Shown: positions 19,364 through 28,086 of the stretch, one piece after another
Numbering within the stretch: position 1 is the stretch's first letter
How the letters are laid out: each line of letters opens with the position of its first letter
Assembly (NCBI RefSeq): GCF_003206575.1
Contig: NZ_PZJO01000008.1
Span: forward strand, 1 to 64,000
Reading direction: 5' to 3'
Origin: Salinicola endophyticus
Lineage (GTDB): Bacteria > Pseudomonadota > Gammaproteobacteria > Pseudomonadales > Halomonadaceae
Length of the DNA: 64,000 bases
Program-made: the position numbers and the translations under genes
The notes under the pieces: model-generated
What the model saw: only the letters and a program-made list of their open reading frames with translations
Database searches by the model: none
Told to the model about the DNA's origin: nothing

Positions 19364-20545
19364 TCAGGGCGTCGCCGCCGCGTCCGGCTCGATCGCCCCC
19401 AGCCCCGCGAGAATGCGGTAGGCGGTCTCCACCCGCGCCGCATTGGGGTAGTTGCGGTTGGCCAGCATCACCAGCCCCACCTGCCGGTCGGGCAGCATCA
19501 CCACGTAGCCGCCGAAGCCATTGGTCGATCCGGTCTTGTTGATCCACACCTTGGCCGGCCCCGCAGCGGTATCGCTCGACGGGGCGACCGGCTTGACCGT
19601 CTGCGGCTCGAGAATCATGCCATAGCCGTTGCCCGCCACCAGGGTGTCGAGGCTGACCGGGCGTGGATACTGCTCCCAGACCAGATCCTGGGTCATGTCG
19701 CCAACCTGGTAGTAGGGCCGGTGGGTGGCATCGATCGCCTGTTGAAGCGTGTCATCGAGCGTGAGCAGACCCAGATTGGCCTGGACCAGCCGCGCCAGAT
19801 CGGTGGCGGTGGTCTTGATGCCGTAGGCTTCGTCCTCGAGCACGCCGGGCGAGACCCGCGCGGGCTCGCCCGACTTGTCCTCGCCCATGGCGTAGTGCCC
19901 CTGCTCGGTGGTGGGCACGTCGTACCAGGTGTGGTCGAGCCGCAGCGGTTCGAGCAGCTGTTCGCGAACTGCGGGCACGAAGTCGCTGCCGAGACTGGCG
20001 GCCGCCTCCAGCCCCAGCAGCCCGATGCCCAGATTGGAGTAGCGCCGGCTCTCTCCCACCGGCGCGCTCGGCTGAAACTGGCGGTACCAGGCCATCAGCG
20101 CATCCTGGTCGTTGACCGTCTCGGGCACGAACAGCGGCAGCCCGCCGGCGGTGTGGGTCCCCAGATTGATCGCATCGACGTCGTCGAAGGTACTGCCCTC
20201 GAGCACCGGCAGGTAGTGGCTCACCGGCGCATCCAGGTCGAGCTGCCCGCGGGCGGCGGCGAGGGTGGCCAGGGTGGCGGTGAACGTCTTGCTCAGCGAG
20301 CCGATCTCGAACAGGGTGTCACCGTCGACCGGGGTGCTGTCGTCACGATCGGCGACGCCGTAGTTCAGGATCTGCACGCCCTGCGGCCGCACCACCGCCA
20401 CCGCCATGCCGGCAATCTGCTCCTGCTGCATCAGCGCCTCGACCAGCGGGTCGACCACACCGCGGGTCGCGGCCGCGTCCGTCTCCTGGGCCACCGCCAC
20501 CTGCGTGCTCAGCACCAGCGCCACCCCCAGCCACCATGCTTTCAT
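19364..20545 (-). CDS. ampC: Class C (AmpC-type) serine beta-lactamase
   Basis: 393 aa periplasmic serine hydrolase. Signal peptide [20 protein letters not shown] with likely cleavage near residue 19. Motifs: SxxK as SLSK (Ser83, Lys86), YSN at 169-171, and KTG at 337-339 followed by STNGFGGYV, all as in AmpC. AGGAGAGG lies 3-5 nt before ATG 20545. No ampR beside it, so expression is probably constitutive or controlled elsewhere. Other serine hydrolases (esterases, DD-peptidases) share SxxK, but the YSN plus KTG-STNGFG pattern favours AmpC. Confidence 0.9.
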   Translation of the reverse strand: MKAWWLGVALVLSTQVAVAQETDAAATRGVVDPLVEALMQQEQIAGMAVAVVRPQGVQILNYGVADRDDSTPVDGDTLFEIGSLSKTFTATLATLAAARGQLDLDAPVSHYLPVLEGSTFDDVDAINLGTHTAGGLPLFVPETVNDQDALMAWYRQFQPSAPVGESRRYSNLGIGLLGLEAAASLGSDFVPAVREQLLEPLRLDHTWYDVPTTEQGHYAMGEDKSGEPARVSPGVLEDEAYGIKTTATDLARLVQANLGLLTLDDTLQQAIDATHRPYYQVGDMTQDLVWEQYPRPVSLDTLVAGNGYGMILEPQTVKPVAPSSDTAAGPAKVWINKTGSTNGFGGYVVMLPDRQVGLVMLANRNYPNAARVETAYRILAGLGAIEPDAAATP

Positions 20546-20843
20546 CGTCCTCTCCTCGGATCCAAGTTGCTCATCGGCGACCTGACGACCGCCTGCGCGC
20601 CGGCTGCCGCTATCATGCGCGAAAACGCATATTGGGTAATACCGGCGCTGCGTAACCATTCGTCAACCGCCTGGCCGGCCTTGTGTTGACGCAGATCAGG
20701 GGCGAGGTCGGCGCCGCGGAGAGAGCCCATCACGCGCTCACCCTCAAGACGACTGCGGGGGCGTCATTACCCATCGGCTGGCCACTCGCGGTAGAGTTCG
20801 GGCGTGGTCACTGTGGGTACCCATCGCTGTTTCAGGAGGCAAC

Positions 20844-21428
20844 ATGGCGTTCAGCCGAAAAAAGGGACATCGAATCGGGACCGTTGCGGTCGGCCTGTTG
20901 GCGCTACTGGCCGGTTGCTCGGGTTCCTATTCAGACGTGGACGTCGCCAGCGGCCAGGCGTCATCGACCCACCAGACGACGACTCAGGAACCGGCGCACC
21001 AGACCACCGTCGAGCGGCCGTCGGACACTGACGGCGCCACCCGTGGCGGGGACGGTTCCCAGATCACCCTCGACGCGCTGACAGCGTCGGATATCGACGA
21101 GACCAATCTCTCGGGCGAGCTGGGCTGCCAGTTCTCGACGGCGCAAGCTTCGCCGCTGCTGGTCGCGAAGGGGAATGTCGACTCCTCTTCGGCGGCCCAG
21201 GGCGTGGTCAAGGTAGCCGGCTACGTGGAACGGGTCTGGGCACCAGATGGCTTCGACGGCACGACCGACAACCCGACCTTTCAGGGCAAGGGCAAGACCC
21301 TCCGCATCGACGTGACGGGAGCATCCCGGGAGGGCGGCGAGTCGCCCTCCCGGCCGGCGACCCTGACCTACGACCGGGCCGATGGCGCTCAGCGCACGTT
21401 CGAAGGCGAGTGGCAGTGCGGTCCGTGA
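20844..21428 (+). CDS. Hypothetical lipoprotein
   Basis: 194 aa. Lipoprotein signal peptide with lipobox LLAG-Cys at about 22-26, then a low-complexity Thr/Ser/Gln linker (about 30-75), then a compact C-terminal domain with two Cys (GCQF and QCGP at the very end) that could form a disulphide. GGAGG lies 5 nt before the ATG. The C-terminal domain looks beta-rich; no family recognised. Confidence 0.8.
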   Translation: MAFSRKKGHRIGTVAVGLLALLAGCSGSYSDVDVASGQASSTHQTTTQEPAHQTTVERPSDTDGATRGGDGSQITLDALTASDIDETNLSGELGCQFSTAQASPLLVAKGNVDSSSAAQGVVKVAGYVERVWAPDGFDGTTDNPTFQGKGKTLRIDVTGASREGGESPSRPATLTYDRADGAQRTFEGEWQCGP

Positions 21429-21484
21429 GCCTCGACGGCGCCAGCGAGCTTTCGTGATGATGGGCTTCTCGACGGCGTTGGCCG

Positions 21485-22081
21485 TCATCGGTACCCGGTG
21501 TCGTCTACCGCAGCGGCCGCCTCTGCGATCATCGCCTCCGGCGCGTCGCGGCGGCTGACCAGCCCTTCCAGATACACGAATTGCGGCGCGCGAATGCCTA
21601 GCGTATTCAGTACGGCCTCGAGATGCGGGGTGAGATAATTGGGCTGCAACGACACTCCGGCACGGTGGAAGCCGCCGGAACTGACGATGACGAGCGTCGC
21701 CCGGTCCGCCAGCAGGCCCACCTTGCCCTGGGGGGACGCAGCAAAGGTTCGATGAATGCGCAGCACGTAATCGACCCAGAGCTTCAGCGCCGCGGGCATG
21801 CCGAAGTTATGCATGGGGGTCGCGATGATCAGCCGGTCGGTGGATTCGAGCTCTTCGATCAGGCGCTCGGGTAACTCAAGCGTCGCGTTCGCGCGCGGCA
21901 AGGGATCGCGCAGCGTCAGCGCCCGGGCGTAGTCCACCGTCAGCGGCGCCAGCGGCTCGGCAGCGAGATCCCTTACCAGCAGGTCACCGCCCTGCTGCGC
22001 CGCGATCTTCCGCGCCAGACGACTCCCCAGGGCCTCGTCGCGGTGCGGGCTGGCGGTCACGAGCAACGTTCGCCGGGTCAT
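21485..22081 (-). CDS. azoR: FMN-dependent NADH-azoreductase (flavodoxin-like)
   Basis: 198 aa. Flavodoxin-like fold reducing quinones and azo compounds with NADH. FMN phosphate loop LVTASPHRDEALGSRLAR at 6-23, then ATPMHNFGMPAALKLWVDYVL, the AzoR signature, and VIVSSGGFH. Overlaps the upstream GNAT gene by 4 nt (ATGA), so the two are co-translated. Divergent MocR regulator suggests local control. Confidence 0.9.
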   Translation of the reverse strand: MTRRTLLVTASPHRDEALGSRLARKIAAQQGGDLLVRDLAAEPLAPLTVDYARALTLRDPLPRANATLELPERLIEELESTDRLIIATPMHNFGMPAALKLWVDYVLRIHRTFAASPQGKVGLLADRATLVIVSSGGFHRAGVSLQPNYLTPHLEAVLNTLGIRAPQFVYLEGLVSRRDAPEAMIAEAAAAVDDTGYR

Positions 22082-22530
22082 GATCCCGCCTCCTCGACAC
22101 TCAAGGCCTCCACGAAGTGCAGGCCCCGGGAGAGCAGTCCTTGTCGGAAGTAGAAGCGCTGCGCCAGTGCCATGCCCAGCCCGGTGTCCAGCACCAGATG
22201 GCGACGCCCCGCCGCTCTCGCCTCCCCGCGCACCGCCGCCAGCAGCCGCGCGCCCAAACCGTGGCGGCGGCCTGCTGCGCCGACGACGAGATCGTCGACG
22301 TAGACGAAGCGGCCATAGAGCAGGTTTTCGGTCAGACGGTAGCCCGCCAGTCCGACGACCCGGCGCTCCTCCCACGCCGCCAATAGCCGATATCCCAACA
22401 CCCTCTGCCGCATGATCTGATCGACGAAGTCCCGCGATCCCTGGAGATGCGGGCGAAGCTCTCGCATGACATCGAAGCAGCGCAGACACGCCTGCTCCGT
22501 TGTCACCTGTGATAGTCGAACCGTCGTCAT
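22078..22530 (-). CDS. GNAT-family N-acetyltransferase
   Basis: 150 aa acetyl-CoA transferase. Core motifs: VYVDDLVVGAAGRRHGLGAR (acetyl-CoA pyrophosphate loop, RRHGLGA) and a C-terminal FYFRQGLLSRGLHFV. Substrate unknown. First gene of the GNAT-azoR operon. Confidence 0.88.
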   Translation of the reverse strand: MTTVRLSQVTTEQACLRCFDVMRELRPHLQGSRDFVDQIMRQRVLGYRLLAAWEERRVVGLAGYRLTENLLYGRFVYVDDLVVGAAGRRHGLGARLLAAVRGEARAAGRRHLVLDTGLGMALAQRFYFRQGLLSRGLHFVEALSVEEAGS

Positions 22531-22621
22531 CGGACATCCTCCTTGTGCAGAGGCGTCAGGTTAGAATCGTGCAGACCCACTTGGCAGCGCCAAGACGTCT
22601 TCGATCTTCTAGGACATCGAC

Positions 22622-24028
22622 ATGTCCAATCCCCGACTTCGGCTCGACCGCGCACAAAACGTACCGATCTACCGGCAGCTCTATCAGCGCCTGCGCGAAG
22701 CGATGGCAGACGGGCGTCTGCCACCCGGCAAACGGGTGCCTTCGGTACGCAGCCTGGCCAGTGAGCTGAACCTGTCACGCGGCACGGTCGAGCTGGCGTA
22801 TCAGCTGCTCGTCAGCGAAGGGTATCTGTTGCCGCGGGGCCCGGCGGGCACGATCGTCTCGCCCCACCTGCCCGACGCCACAGGGCCGGCCCCGACACCG
22901 GATACGATGGCCGGGCAGGCGCCGGAGTCCGATCTCGAACCGCCGCTCCCGTTCCAACTGGGGCTTCCGGCGCTGGATGCCTTCCCCCACAAGTTGTGGG
23001 CGCGCCTGACCCAGCGCCGACTCAGGGCCCAGTCCAGCGCCGAACTGAATTACCCACCGCCGACGGGCCACCCGGCACTGAAGCGCGCCCTGGTGAGCTA
23101 CCTCGGGGTGTCGCGGGGCATCGCCTGCCAGCCCGAACAGATCTTCATCACCGACAGCTATCGGGACACGCTTGGCCTGATCTGTCGGGCCCTGCTGACT
23201 CCCGGTGACAGGGGATGGTTCGAAGAGCCGGGCTATGTGATGGCGCGGGAACGACTGCAGGGCGAAGGGATGCAGCTGACGCCGGTGAGCGTCGACGCCG
23301 AAGGCTTGAATGTCGAAACGGGGTGTTCACGCGCCGCCCAAGCCCGCTTCGCCGTCGTCACGCCCACGCATCAGAGCCCCACCGGGGTGACGTTGACACT
23401 GGCCCGCCGCCGGGCGTTGCTGGCGTGGGCGAAGCGGGAAGCAGCCTGGATCATCGAGGATGACTACGACAGTGAGTACCGCTATCGCGGCCAGCCCGAA
23501 GCGGCGCTGAAGAGTCTCGATGGTGACGAGCGCGTGCTCTACACCGGCACGTTCAGCAAGGTCCTGTTTCCCGCCATCAAGCTGGCCTACCTGGTGGTTC
23601 CCAGCGCTCAGGTCGCGACCTTCCGGCGCGCGATGCAGCGTCTGGGGCATGGCGCGCCGACGTTGAGTCAGGCAGTCGTGACGGATTTCATCGAAGAGGG
23701 CCATTTCGCCCGCCATCTCAAGCGTATGCGGGCGCTCTACCAGGTGCGCCGTGAACATCTTCGCCAGGCGCTCGAACATCATCTGGGCGACCGGATTCAC
23801 CTCGATCTACAGGCCGGCGGGATGCATCTGCTGGTCCGTCTTCCCGATGGCGCCGACGACGTGTCCCTTGCGAACCGGGCCGCCAGCGCCGGGCTGGGCG
23901 GGCATGCGCTGTCCGCTTGGCACCTGAGCTCGGCACGCCACTCCGGGCTGTTGCTGAGCTTCACCAACGTCATCGATGCCGCCCATGCCGATGCCCTGGC
24001 AGCTCGGCTGGCCGAACTCATGGTGTGA
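22622..24028 (+). CDS. MocR/PdxR-family regulator (GntR HTH fused to aminotransferase-like domain)
   Basis: 468 aa. N-terminal GntR winged helix (about 8-80: PIYRQLYQRLREAMADGRLP, LNLSRGTVELAYQLL), short linker, then a fold type I aminotransferase domain (about 115-465). The PLP-lysine region is visible as GTFSKVLFPAIKLAYLV, with the upstream DDYDSEYRYRGQP. Such regulators sense PLP or amino-acid adducts (PdxR, GabR, TauR). Divergent from GNAT-azoR with a 91-nt shared promoter region, so that operon is the likely target. Confidence 0.92.
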   Translation: MSNPRLRLDRAQNVPIYRQLYQRLREAMADGRLPPGKRVPSVRSLASELNLSRGTVELAYQLLVSEGYLLPRGPAGTIVSPHLPDATGPAPTPDTMAGQAPESDLEPPLPFQLGLPALDAFPHKLWARLTQRRLRAQSSAELNYPPPTGHPALKRALVSYLGVSRGIACQPEQIFITDSYRDTLGLICRALLTPGDRGWFEEPGYVMARERLQGEGMQLTPVSVDAEGLNVETGCSRAAQARFAVVTPTHQSPTGVTLTLARRRALLAWAKREAAWIIEDDYDSEYRYRGQPEAALKSLDGDERVLYTGTFSKVLFPAIKLAYLVVPSAQVATFRRAMQRLGHGAPTLSQAVVTDFIEEGHFARHLKRMRALYQVRREHLRQALEHHLGDRIHLDLQAGGMHLLVRLPDGADDVSLANRAASAGLGGHALSAWHLSSARHSGLLLSFTNVIDAAHADALAARLAELMV

Positions 24029-24165
24029 CGCGGCTCGGGGCCTCTTGCCATGGCCTAGAAATCGTCGCAGATCTTGGCCCTGTCCGACCGCCCACCGGCA
24101 TCCCATCCTGTCCCGGCATCTGATTCTTCCCTTCCCACGACCCACTGCCCAGACAGGTGAACGAC

Positions 24166-24642
24166 ATGCAAGCCCGCGTGAATTACTACCAGACCTCTCC
24201 CCAGGCTGCGCAGAAGTACCTCGATTTCAACATGGCACTGGCGCAGATCGAGGTGATCCAGGAGTTCAAGCATCTGGTGATGCTGCGCGCCTCCCAGCTC
24301 AACGGCTGCGCCTTCTGCGTCGACATGCATGCCAAGGAGGCGACGATCGACGGCGAGCGCGAACTCCGTCTCCACCACCTGACCGTGTGGCGAGAATCGG
24401 CACTGTTCAGCCCGCGCGAACGGGCCGCCCTGGCCTGGACGGAAACCTTGACCCGGCTGCCCGAGCATGGGGTCGATGACAACACCTACGACGACATGCG
24501 CCGCCACTTCTCCGCAGCGGAGCTCTCGGATCTGACCTTTCTGATCGTCGCCATCAACGGCTGGAATCGTCTCAGCATCGCCTTCCAGGCCGTTCCTGGC
24601 TCCGCCGACGAGGCCTTCGGGCTGGACAAGGCGGGACTGTGA
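24166..24642 (+). CDS. AhpD-like carboxymuconolactone decarboxylase family protein
   Basis: 158 aa, AhpD-type all-alpha fold. Redox/proton-relay motif NGCAFCVDMHAKEA with Cys48, Cys51 and His55. Such proteins act as peroxidase partners or alkylhydroperoxidases. AGGTGA lies 5 nt before ATG 24166; a GTG at 24157 is unlikely because it overlaps that ribosome site. Lies 137 nt downstream of the MocR gene on the same strand. Confidence 0.88.
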   Translation: MQARVNYYQTSPQAAQKYLDFNMALAQIEVIQEFKHLVMLRASQLNGCAFCVDMHAKEATIDGERELRLHHLTVWRESALFSPRERAALAWTETLTRLPEHGVDDNTYDDMRRHFSAAELSDLTFLIVAINGWNRLSIAFQAVPGSADEAFGLDKAGL

Positions 24643-24672
24643 GCGGCGCAGGGTATCGCGTGCGCTGCCCGG

Positions 24673-25245
24673 TCAATGGACCACGTTGCGAATGAAGCGC
24701 AGCGTACCGGCCCCATCGTTGCGATAGCGATAGGGCTGGTCACTCGGATAGACATGGAAGTCGCCGGCCGGGATGACGATGTCACCCGCTGCCAGTTCGA
24801 GCGTCAGCGTGCCCTCGATCACCACCAGCATCTCGTGCCAGCCGTTATCGTCGGCCGCCGATGCGTAGACATCCCCCGGTGCGAGCGACCAGGACCACAG
24901 CTCGACCTCCTGACGGGCCGGCTTGCTCGCCAGTAGCCGCGCCCGGCTCTCCGACGAGCGGCCGACCCAGGCCACCTCGTCGATACGCGCGGAGTCTTCG
25001 CTGTCAGGCGGCTGGACCAGGGCATAGAACAGCACGCCCAGCGCTTCGGCCAGGCGGTCCAGCGTGCCCAGACTGACGTTGACGTCACCCTTCTCGATAT
25101 TGACCAGCATGCGCCGACTGACCCCGGCCCGCTCGGCCAGTGCCTGCTGACTCAGGGAGACCGCCTGGCGCAGGCGCCGGACATTGGCAGCCACGTGCAC
25201 CAGCACGTCGGGGCGCTCGTTAGAGTTGTGCAATATATTGCCCAT
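24673..25245 (-). CDS. XRE-family regulator with C-terminal cupin
   Basis: 190 aa. HTH_XRE domain (about 17-72: RRLRQAVSLSQQALAERAG, SRRMLVNIEKGDVNVSLGTL) followed by a cupin sensor (about 110-188) with GWHEMLVVIEGTLTLELAAG and GDFHVYPSDQPYRYRNDG. This architecture often controls amino-acid or polyamine metabolism. It diverges from the RhtA-like exporter with a 97-nt intergenic region, so that gene is its probable target. Confidence 0.9.
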   Translation of the reverse strand: MGNILHNSNERPDVLVHVAANVRRLRQAVSLSQQALAERAGVSRRMLVNIEKGDVNVSLGTLDRLAEALGVLFYALVQPPDSEDSARIDEVAWVGRSSESRARLLASKPARQEVELWSWSLAPGDVYASAADDNGWHEMLVVIEGTLTLELAAGDIVIPAGDFHVYPSDQPYRYRNDGAGTLRFIRNVVH

Positions 25246-25342
25246 CCGTACAATCGCGACTCTCGTCCCACACCGCTCACCGTCGAGGCGCTGCGCGGCC
25301 AGGTTTGGCGAGCCATCATGCCCGAGCCCCCCTGGAGGTGTC

Positions 25343-26236
25343 ATGTCCGTCGCCACCCATCCCTTCGTCCAGCGCGCCTGGCCGGTCGCCATGCTGGTGG
25401 TGGCGATGTGTTCGATACAGAGCGGTGCGGCGGTGGCCAAGACGCTGTTTCCCCAGATCGGCGCCACCGGTACCACCTCGATCCGCCTGATCCTGGCCGC
25501 CGGCCTGCTGCTGCTGGTGATGCAGCCCTGGCGACGGCGCATCAGCCGCCGGGCGTGGAAGTCGACGCTGATCTACGGCGTCTCGCTGGGCATCATGAAC
25601 CTGATGTTCTACCAGGCGCTGGCGCGCATTCCGCTGGGGATCGCGGTGGCGCTGGAGTTCACCGGCCCGCTGGCGGTGGCGATGCTCTCCTCGCGCCGCT
25701 GGCTGGATCTGGTGTGGGTGGCATTCGCGGTCAGCGGCCTGATCCTGCTGCTCCTGCTGGGTGACGACCACAGCGGCCCGGTCGATCCGGTCGGTGCGGC
25801 CTTCGCCCTGGGTGCCGGGGTGTGCTGGGCGCTGTATATCCTGTTCGGGCAGAAGGCCGGCGCGATCAATGGCGCCCAGAGTGCGACCCTGGGCATCACC
25901 ATCGCCGCCGTGGTGATCGCCCCGATCGGGCTGATCGAGGTCGGCCCGGCGATCTTCGCCCCCGAGATCCTGCCGTTCGCGCTGGCGGTGGCGGTGCTCT
26001 CCACCGCCCTCCCCTACACCCTGGAGATGATCGCCCTGCCACGCCTGCCGACCCAGACCTTCGGCACCCTGATGAGCCTGGAACCGGCGGTGGGCGCGCT
26101 CTCCGGTCTGCTGTTCCTGAGCCAGCAGTTGAGCGTGCTGCAGTGGCTGGCGATCGCGCTGGTGATCGTCGCCTCGATCGGAACCACGCTCACCGCCCGC
26201 GCCAAGGAGCCGTTCGAAGCGCCGCTGCCCGACTGA
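25343..26236 (+). CDS. rhtA: EamA/DMT exporter, RhtA-like (threonine/homoserine efflux)
   Basis: 297 aa, 10 TM helices, two EamA repeats. Close to E. coli RhtA (295 aa) through PLGIAVALEFTGPLAVA, GAGVCWALYILFGQ, LSTALPYTLEMIALPRLPT and FGTLMSLEPA. RhtA exports threonine, homoserine and related amino acids. GGAGGTG lies 4 nt before the ATG. Divergent XRE-cupin regulator is the likely controller. Confidence 0.88.
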   Translation: MSVATHPFVQRAWPVAMLVVAMCSIQSGAAVAKTLFPQIGATGTTSIRLILAAGLLLLVMQPWRRRISRRAWKSTLIYGVSLGIMNLMFYQALARIPLGIAVALEFTGPLAVAMLSSRRWLDLVWVAFAVSGLILLLLLGDDHSGPVDPVGAAFALGAGVCWALYILFGQKAGAINGAQSATLGITIAAVVIAPIGLIEVGPAIFAPEILPFALAVAVLSTALPYTLEMIALPRLPTQTFGTLMSLEPAVGALSGLLFLSQQLSVLQWLAIALVIVASIGTTLTARAKEPFEAPLPD

Positions 26237-26268
26237 ACGTGGCGCCAGCACGCCACCGCCGTGCACGA

Positions 26269-26303
26269 ATCTTCCAGACGCGGTGGGGTGGGCGTGGCAG
26301 ACT
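26269..26303 (+). promoter_or_regulatory. Candidate AraC-regulator site and -10 upstream of the araC-type gene
   Basis: ATCTTCCAGACGCG (26269-26282) is identical to a site upstream of the lysE-type gene (27315-27328). In both places a 15-nt spacer separates it from a -10-like hexamer (here CAGACT, 26298-26303), and the distance to the start codon is nearly equal (55 versus 53 nt). This geometry suits an activator bound over the -35 region. Confidence 0.6.
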
Positions 26304-26336
26304 GAAGCCGCGTCCACGTCATCCAGGAGGATGAGC

Positions 26337-27155
26337 ATGTCTTCGACCGGGTGGATCGATCTGCAGCGCCACGCTAGCGGTATCGAGACCCTGCGCGCCC
26401 ACTTCGAGGGCCACGCCTACGATCCCCACTGGCACGACAGCTACCTGGTCGGCTTCACCGAACAGGGCGTGCAGCAATTCCACTGCCGGCGACGGCGCCA
26501 CGACAGCACCCCGGGGCGGTTGTTTTTCGTCGAGCCCGGCGAGCTCCACGACGGTCACGCGCCGGCCGCGGGCGGGTTCACCTACGCCATGCTCTATCTC
26601 GACCCGGCCTGGCTGCAGCGTGAGCTGCGCCAGTTCGGCGATGCCCCGGTCAGCAGCGGAGAACCCGGCTTCCGGCGCACCCTGGCCGACGACCCGGAGC
26701 TGGCGCGCCAGGTGGCTGCGGCCTTCAGCGCTCTGCGCATGCCCGGCTGGCAGCTGGCCAAGGAGACGCATCTCGACGCCGTGCTGCGCGGCATGCTGCC
26801 CCACCTGGGCTGGCACGAGCGCGCCCTGGGCGACCCACGCCTGCCGCGCACCGCGCGTCTGGCCCGCGACTATCTGCACGCCCACTGCGAGCAGGATATC
26901 GGCCTGGAGACGCTCGCCGCCCACTGCGGCGTCGATCGTTTCCGTCTCAGCCGCGCTTTCAAGGCCGCCTTCGGGCTGGCGCCGCACGCCTACCTGGTAC
27001 AGCTGCGACTCGCCCATGCGCGCCGCTGCCTGGCCGTGGGCGATGCCCCGGCCGAGGTCGCGGCACGCTTCGGCTTCGCCGATCAGAGCCATCTGGGGCG
27101 CTGGTTCCGGCGCGCCTACGGCCTCACCCCTGCGGACTACCGTCGTCGCCGCTGA
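26337..27155 (+). CDS. AraC-family transcriptional regulator of an amino-acid exporter
   Basis: 272 aa. N-terminal cupin-like AraC sensor domain (about 10-150: HWHDSYLVGFTEQGVQQFHC, FVEPGELHDGH) and C-terminal double HTH (about 175-272: ETLAAHCGVDRFRLSRAFKA, AARFGFADQSHLGRWFRRAY, ending GLTPADYRRR). Start at ATG 26337 because AGGAGG is 6 nt upstream; the ATG at 26331 touches that site. Such regulators commonly accompany LysE exporters, as here. Confidence 0.9.
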   Translation: MSSTGWIDLQRHASGIETLRAHFEGHAYDPHWHDSYLVGFTEQGVQQFHCRRRRHDSTPGRLFFVEPGELHDGHAPAAGGFTYAMLYLDPAWLQRELRQFGDAPVSSGEPGFRRTLADDPELARQVAAAFSALRMPGWQLAKETHLDAVLRGMLPHLGWHERALGDPRLPRTARLARDYLHAHCEQDIGLETLAAHCGVDRFRLSRAFKAAFGLAPHAYLVQLRLAHARRCLAVGDAPAEVAARFGFADQSHLGRWFRRAYGLTPADYRRRR

Positions 27156-27171
27156 GCGGCCTTGAGTCGAT

Positions 27172-27297
27172 CCACTCCTGTCGACCCGATTCCATCGACC
27201 CAACCCTGTCGACTCAACCCTCTCGCCCCGATTCCATCGACTCGACCCCGTAGACCCGAACCGGCCGATCCCGTCACCTCGACCCAACCCCACCGGC
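27172..27297. repeat. Nine-unit 14-nt tandem repeat between araC-type and lysE-type genes
   Basis: Nine consecutive 14-nt units start at 27172, 27186, 27200, 27214, 27228, 27242, 27256, 27270 and 27284. Units 2 and 5 are identical (CCGATTCCATCGAC); others differ at 2-8 positions. Rough consensus CCGAnnCCnTCGAC. The array starts 17 nt after the araC-type stop and ends 18 nt before the lysE promoter site. No coding role supported. Confidence 0.85.
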
Positions 27298-27314
27298 CTA
27301 CCGGCTCTGCTCAG

Positions 27315-27349
27315 ATCTTCCAGACGCGTCAGCCGCGCCAGGCGATAGT
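27315..27349 (+). promoter_or_regulatory. Candidate AraC-regulator site and -10 upstream of the lysE-type gene
   Basis: ATCTTCCAGACGCG (27315-27328), the same 14 nt as before the regulator gene, then 15 nt, then GATAGT (27344-27349) as a -10-like hexamer. The exporter ATG is 53 nt after the site. Supports a shared regulator acting on both genes. Confidence 0.6.
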
Positions 27350-27380
27350 CGGGGCTCCCGCTGTCCCATGGAGCCACCCC

Positions 27381-27986
27381 ATGCCGAACTGGTTACCCTT
27401 CGCGCTGTTCGCCATCGTCGCCTCGATCACCCCGGGGCCGACCAATCTGCTGATTCTGCACCAGGGGCTGCATCACGGCTTCCGGCGTACCCTGCCGGCG
27501 GTCATCGGTGCCAGCCTGGCCGCCGCCACCCTCGTGCTGCTGGTGGGGCTGGGCCTGGGCCAGCTGCTGATCAGCCGGCCCTACGCAAACCTGACCCTGA
27601 GCTGGCTGGGCGTCGTCTGGCTGAGCTGGCTGGCATGGCGTCTCTACCACGCCCCGGCACCCTCGACGGAGCGCGCTGAGGGTATGCGAGCGCCGAACTT
27701 CGGCGCCAGGCAGGCGGCCATACTGCAGCTGATCAACCCCAAGACCTGGCTGATGGCACTGGCAGTGGTGGGCGTGTTCGCCCCGCATCATGTCACCCCG
27801 GTCGCGATCGCGGGCCTGGCAGCGATCTTCGCCACCCTGGCCATGCCCTGCCTGGCAGCCTGGGGGGCGATGGGAGACGGCGCCGCGCGACTGCTGCGCT
27901 CTCCGGCGCAGTGGCGGCTATTCAACCGCGCGCTGGCGCTGGTTTTGCTGCTGGTGGCGTGGTGGAGCGTGCTGATGCCGGGCTGA
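27381..27986 (+). CDS. LysE/RhtB-family amino-acid exporter
   Basis: 201 aa inner-membrane exporter with 5-6 TM helices. N-terminal signature ASITPGPTNLLILHQGLHHG (about 13-32) and central AILQLINPKTWLMALAVVG (about 115-133), both hallmarks of LysE-type translocators. Substrate unknown. Positioned downstream of its likely AraC activator and a tandem repeat. A longer frame upstream reads through the repeat and is not credible as protein. Confidence 0.9.
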   Translation: MPNWLPFALFAIVASITPGPTNLLILHQGLHHGFRRTLPAVIGASLAAATLVLLVGLGLGQLLISRPYANLTLSWLGVVWLSWLAWRLYHAPAPSTERAEGMRAPNFGARQAAILQLINPKTWLMALAVVGVFAPHHVTPVAIAGLAAIFATLAMPCLAAWGAMGDGAARLLRSPAQWRLFNRALALVLLLVAWWSVLMPG

Positions 27987-28043
27987 GGCGGTAGGCGGCG
28001 AGAAGATGACGAGAGGACAAGCAGTCTGCGGGGTGACAGGAAA

Positions 28044-28086
28044 GCGCCATGGCGAAACGGCCTCTCAGGCCGCTTGGCGATGGCGC
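28044..28086 (-). promoter_or_regulatory. Long hairpin enclosing the arfA stop codon
   Basis: 19-nt arms (28086-28068 and 28062-28044 on the minus strand) pair with two mismatches and one G.U around a 5-nt loop TGAGA that contains the arfA TGA. In E. coli and relatives, arfA mRNA is cut by RNase III or terminated at a 3' hairpin before the stop, so that the protein is made in full only when tmRNA fails. This hairpin fits that role; the T-run after it is short (TTTCC). Confidence 0.75.

Noticed and set aside
20546-20843. Looked for ampR between ampC and the lipoprotein gene
   Set aside because: The 298-nt region has no LysR-like frame; only short shadow frames are present.
27162-27380. Upstream extension of the lysE frame through the tandem repeat
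   Set aside because: The extra residues only translate the 14-nt repeat, and ATG 27381 begins exactly at the first TM helix of the family.
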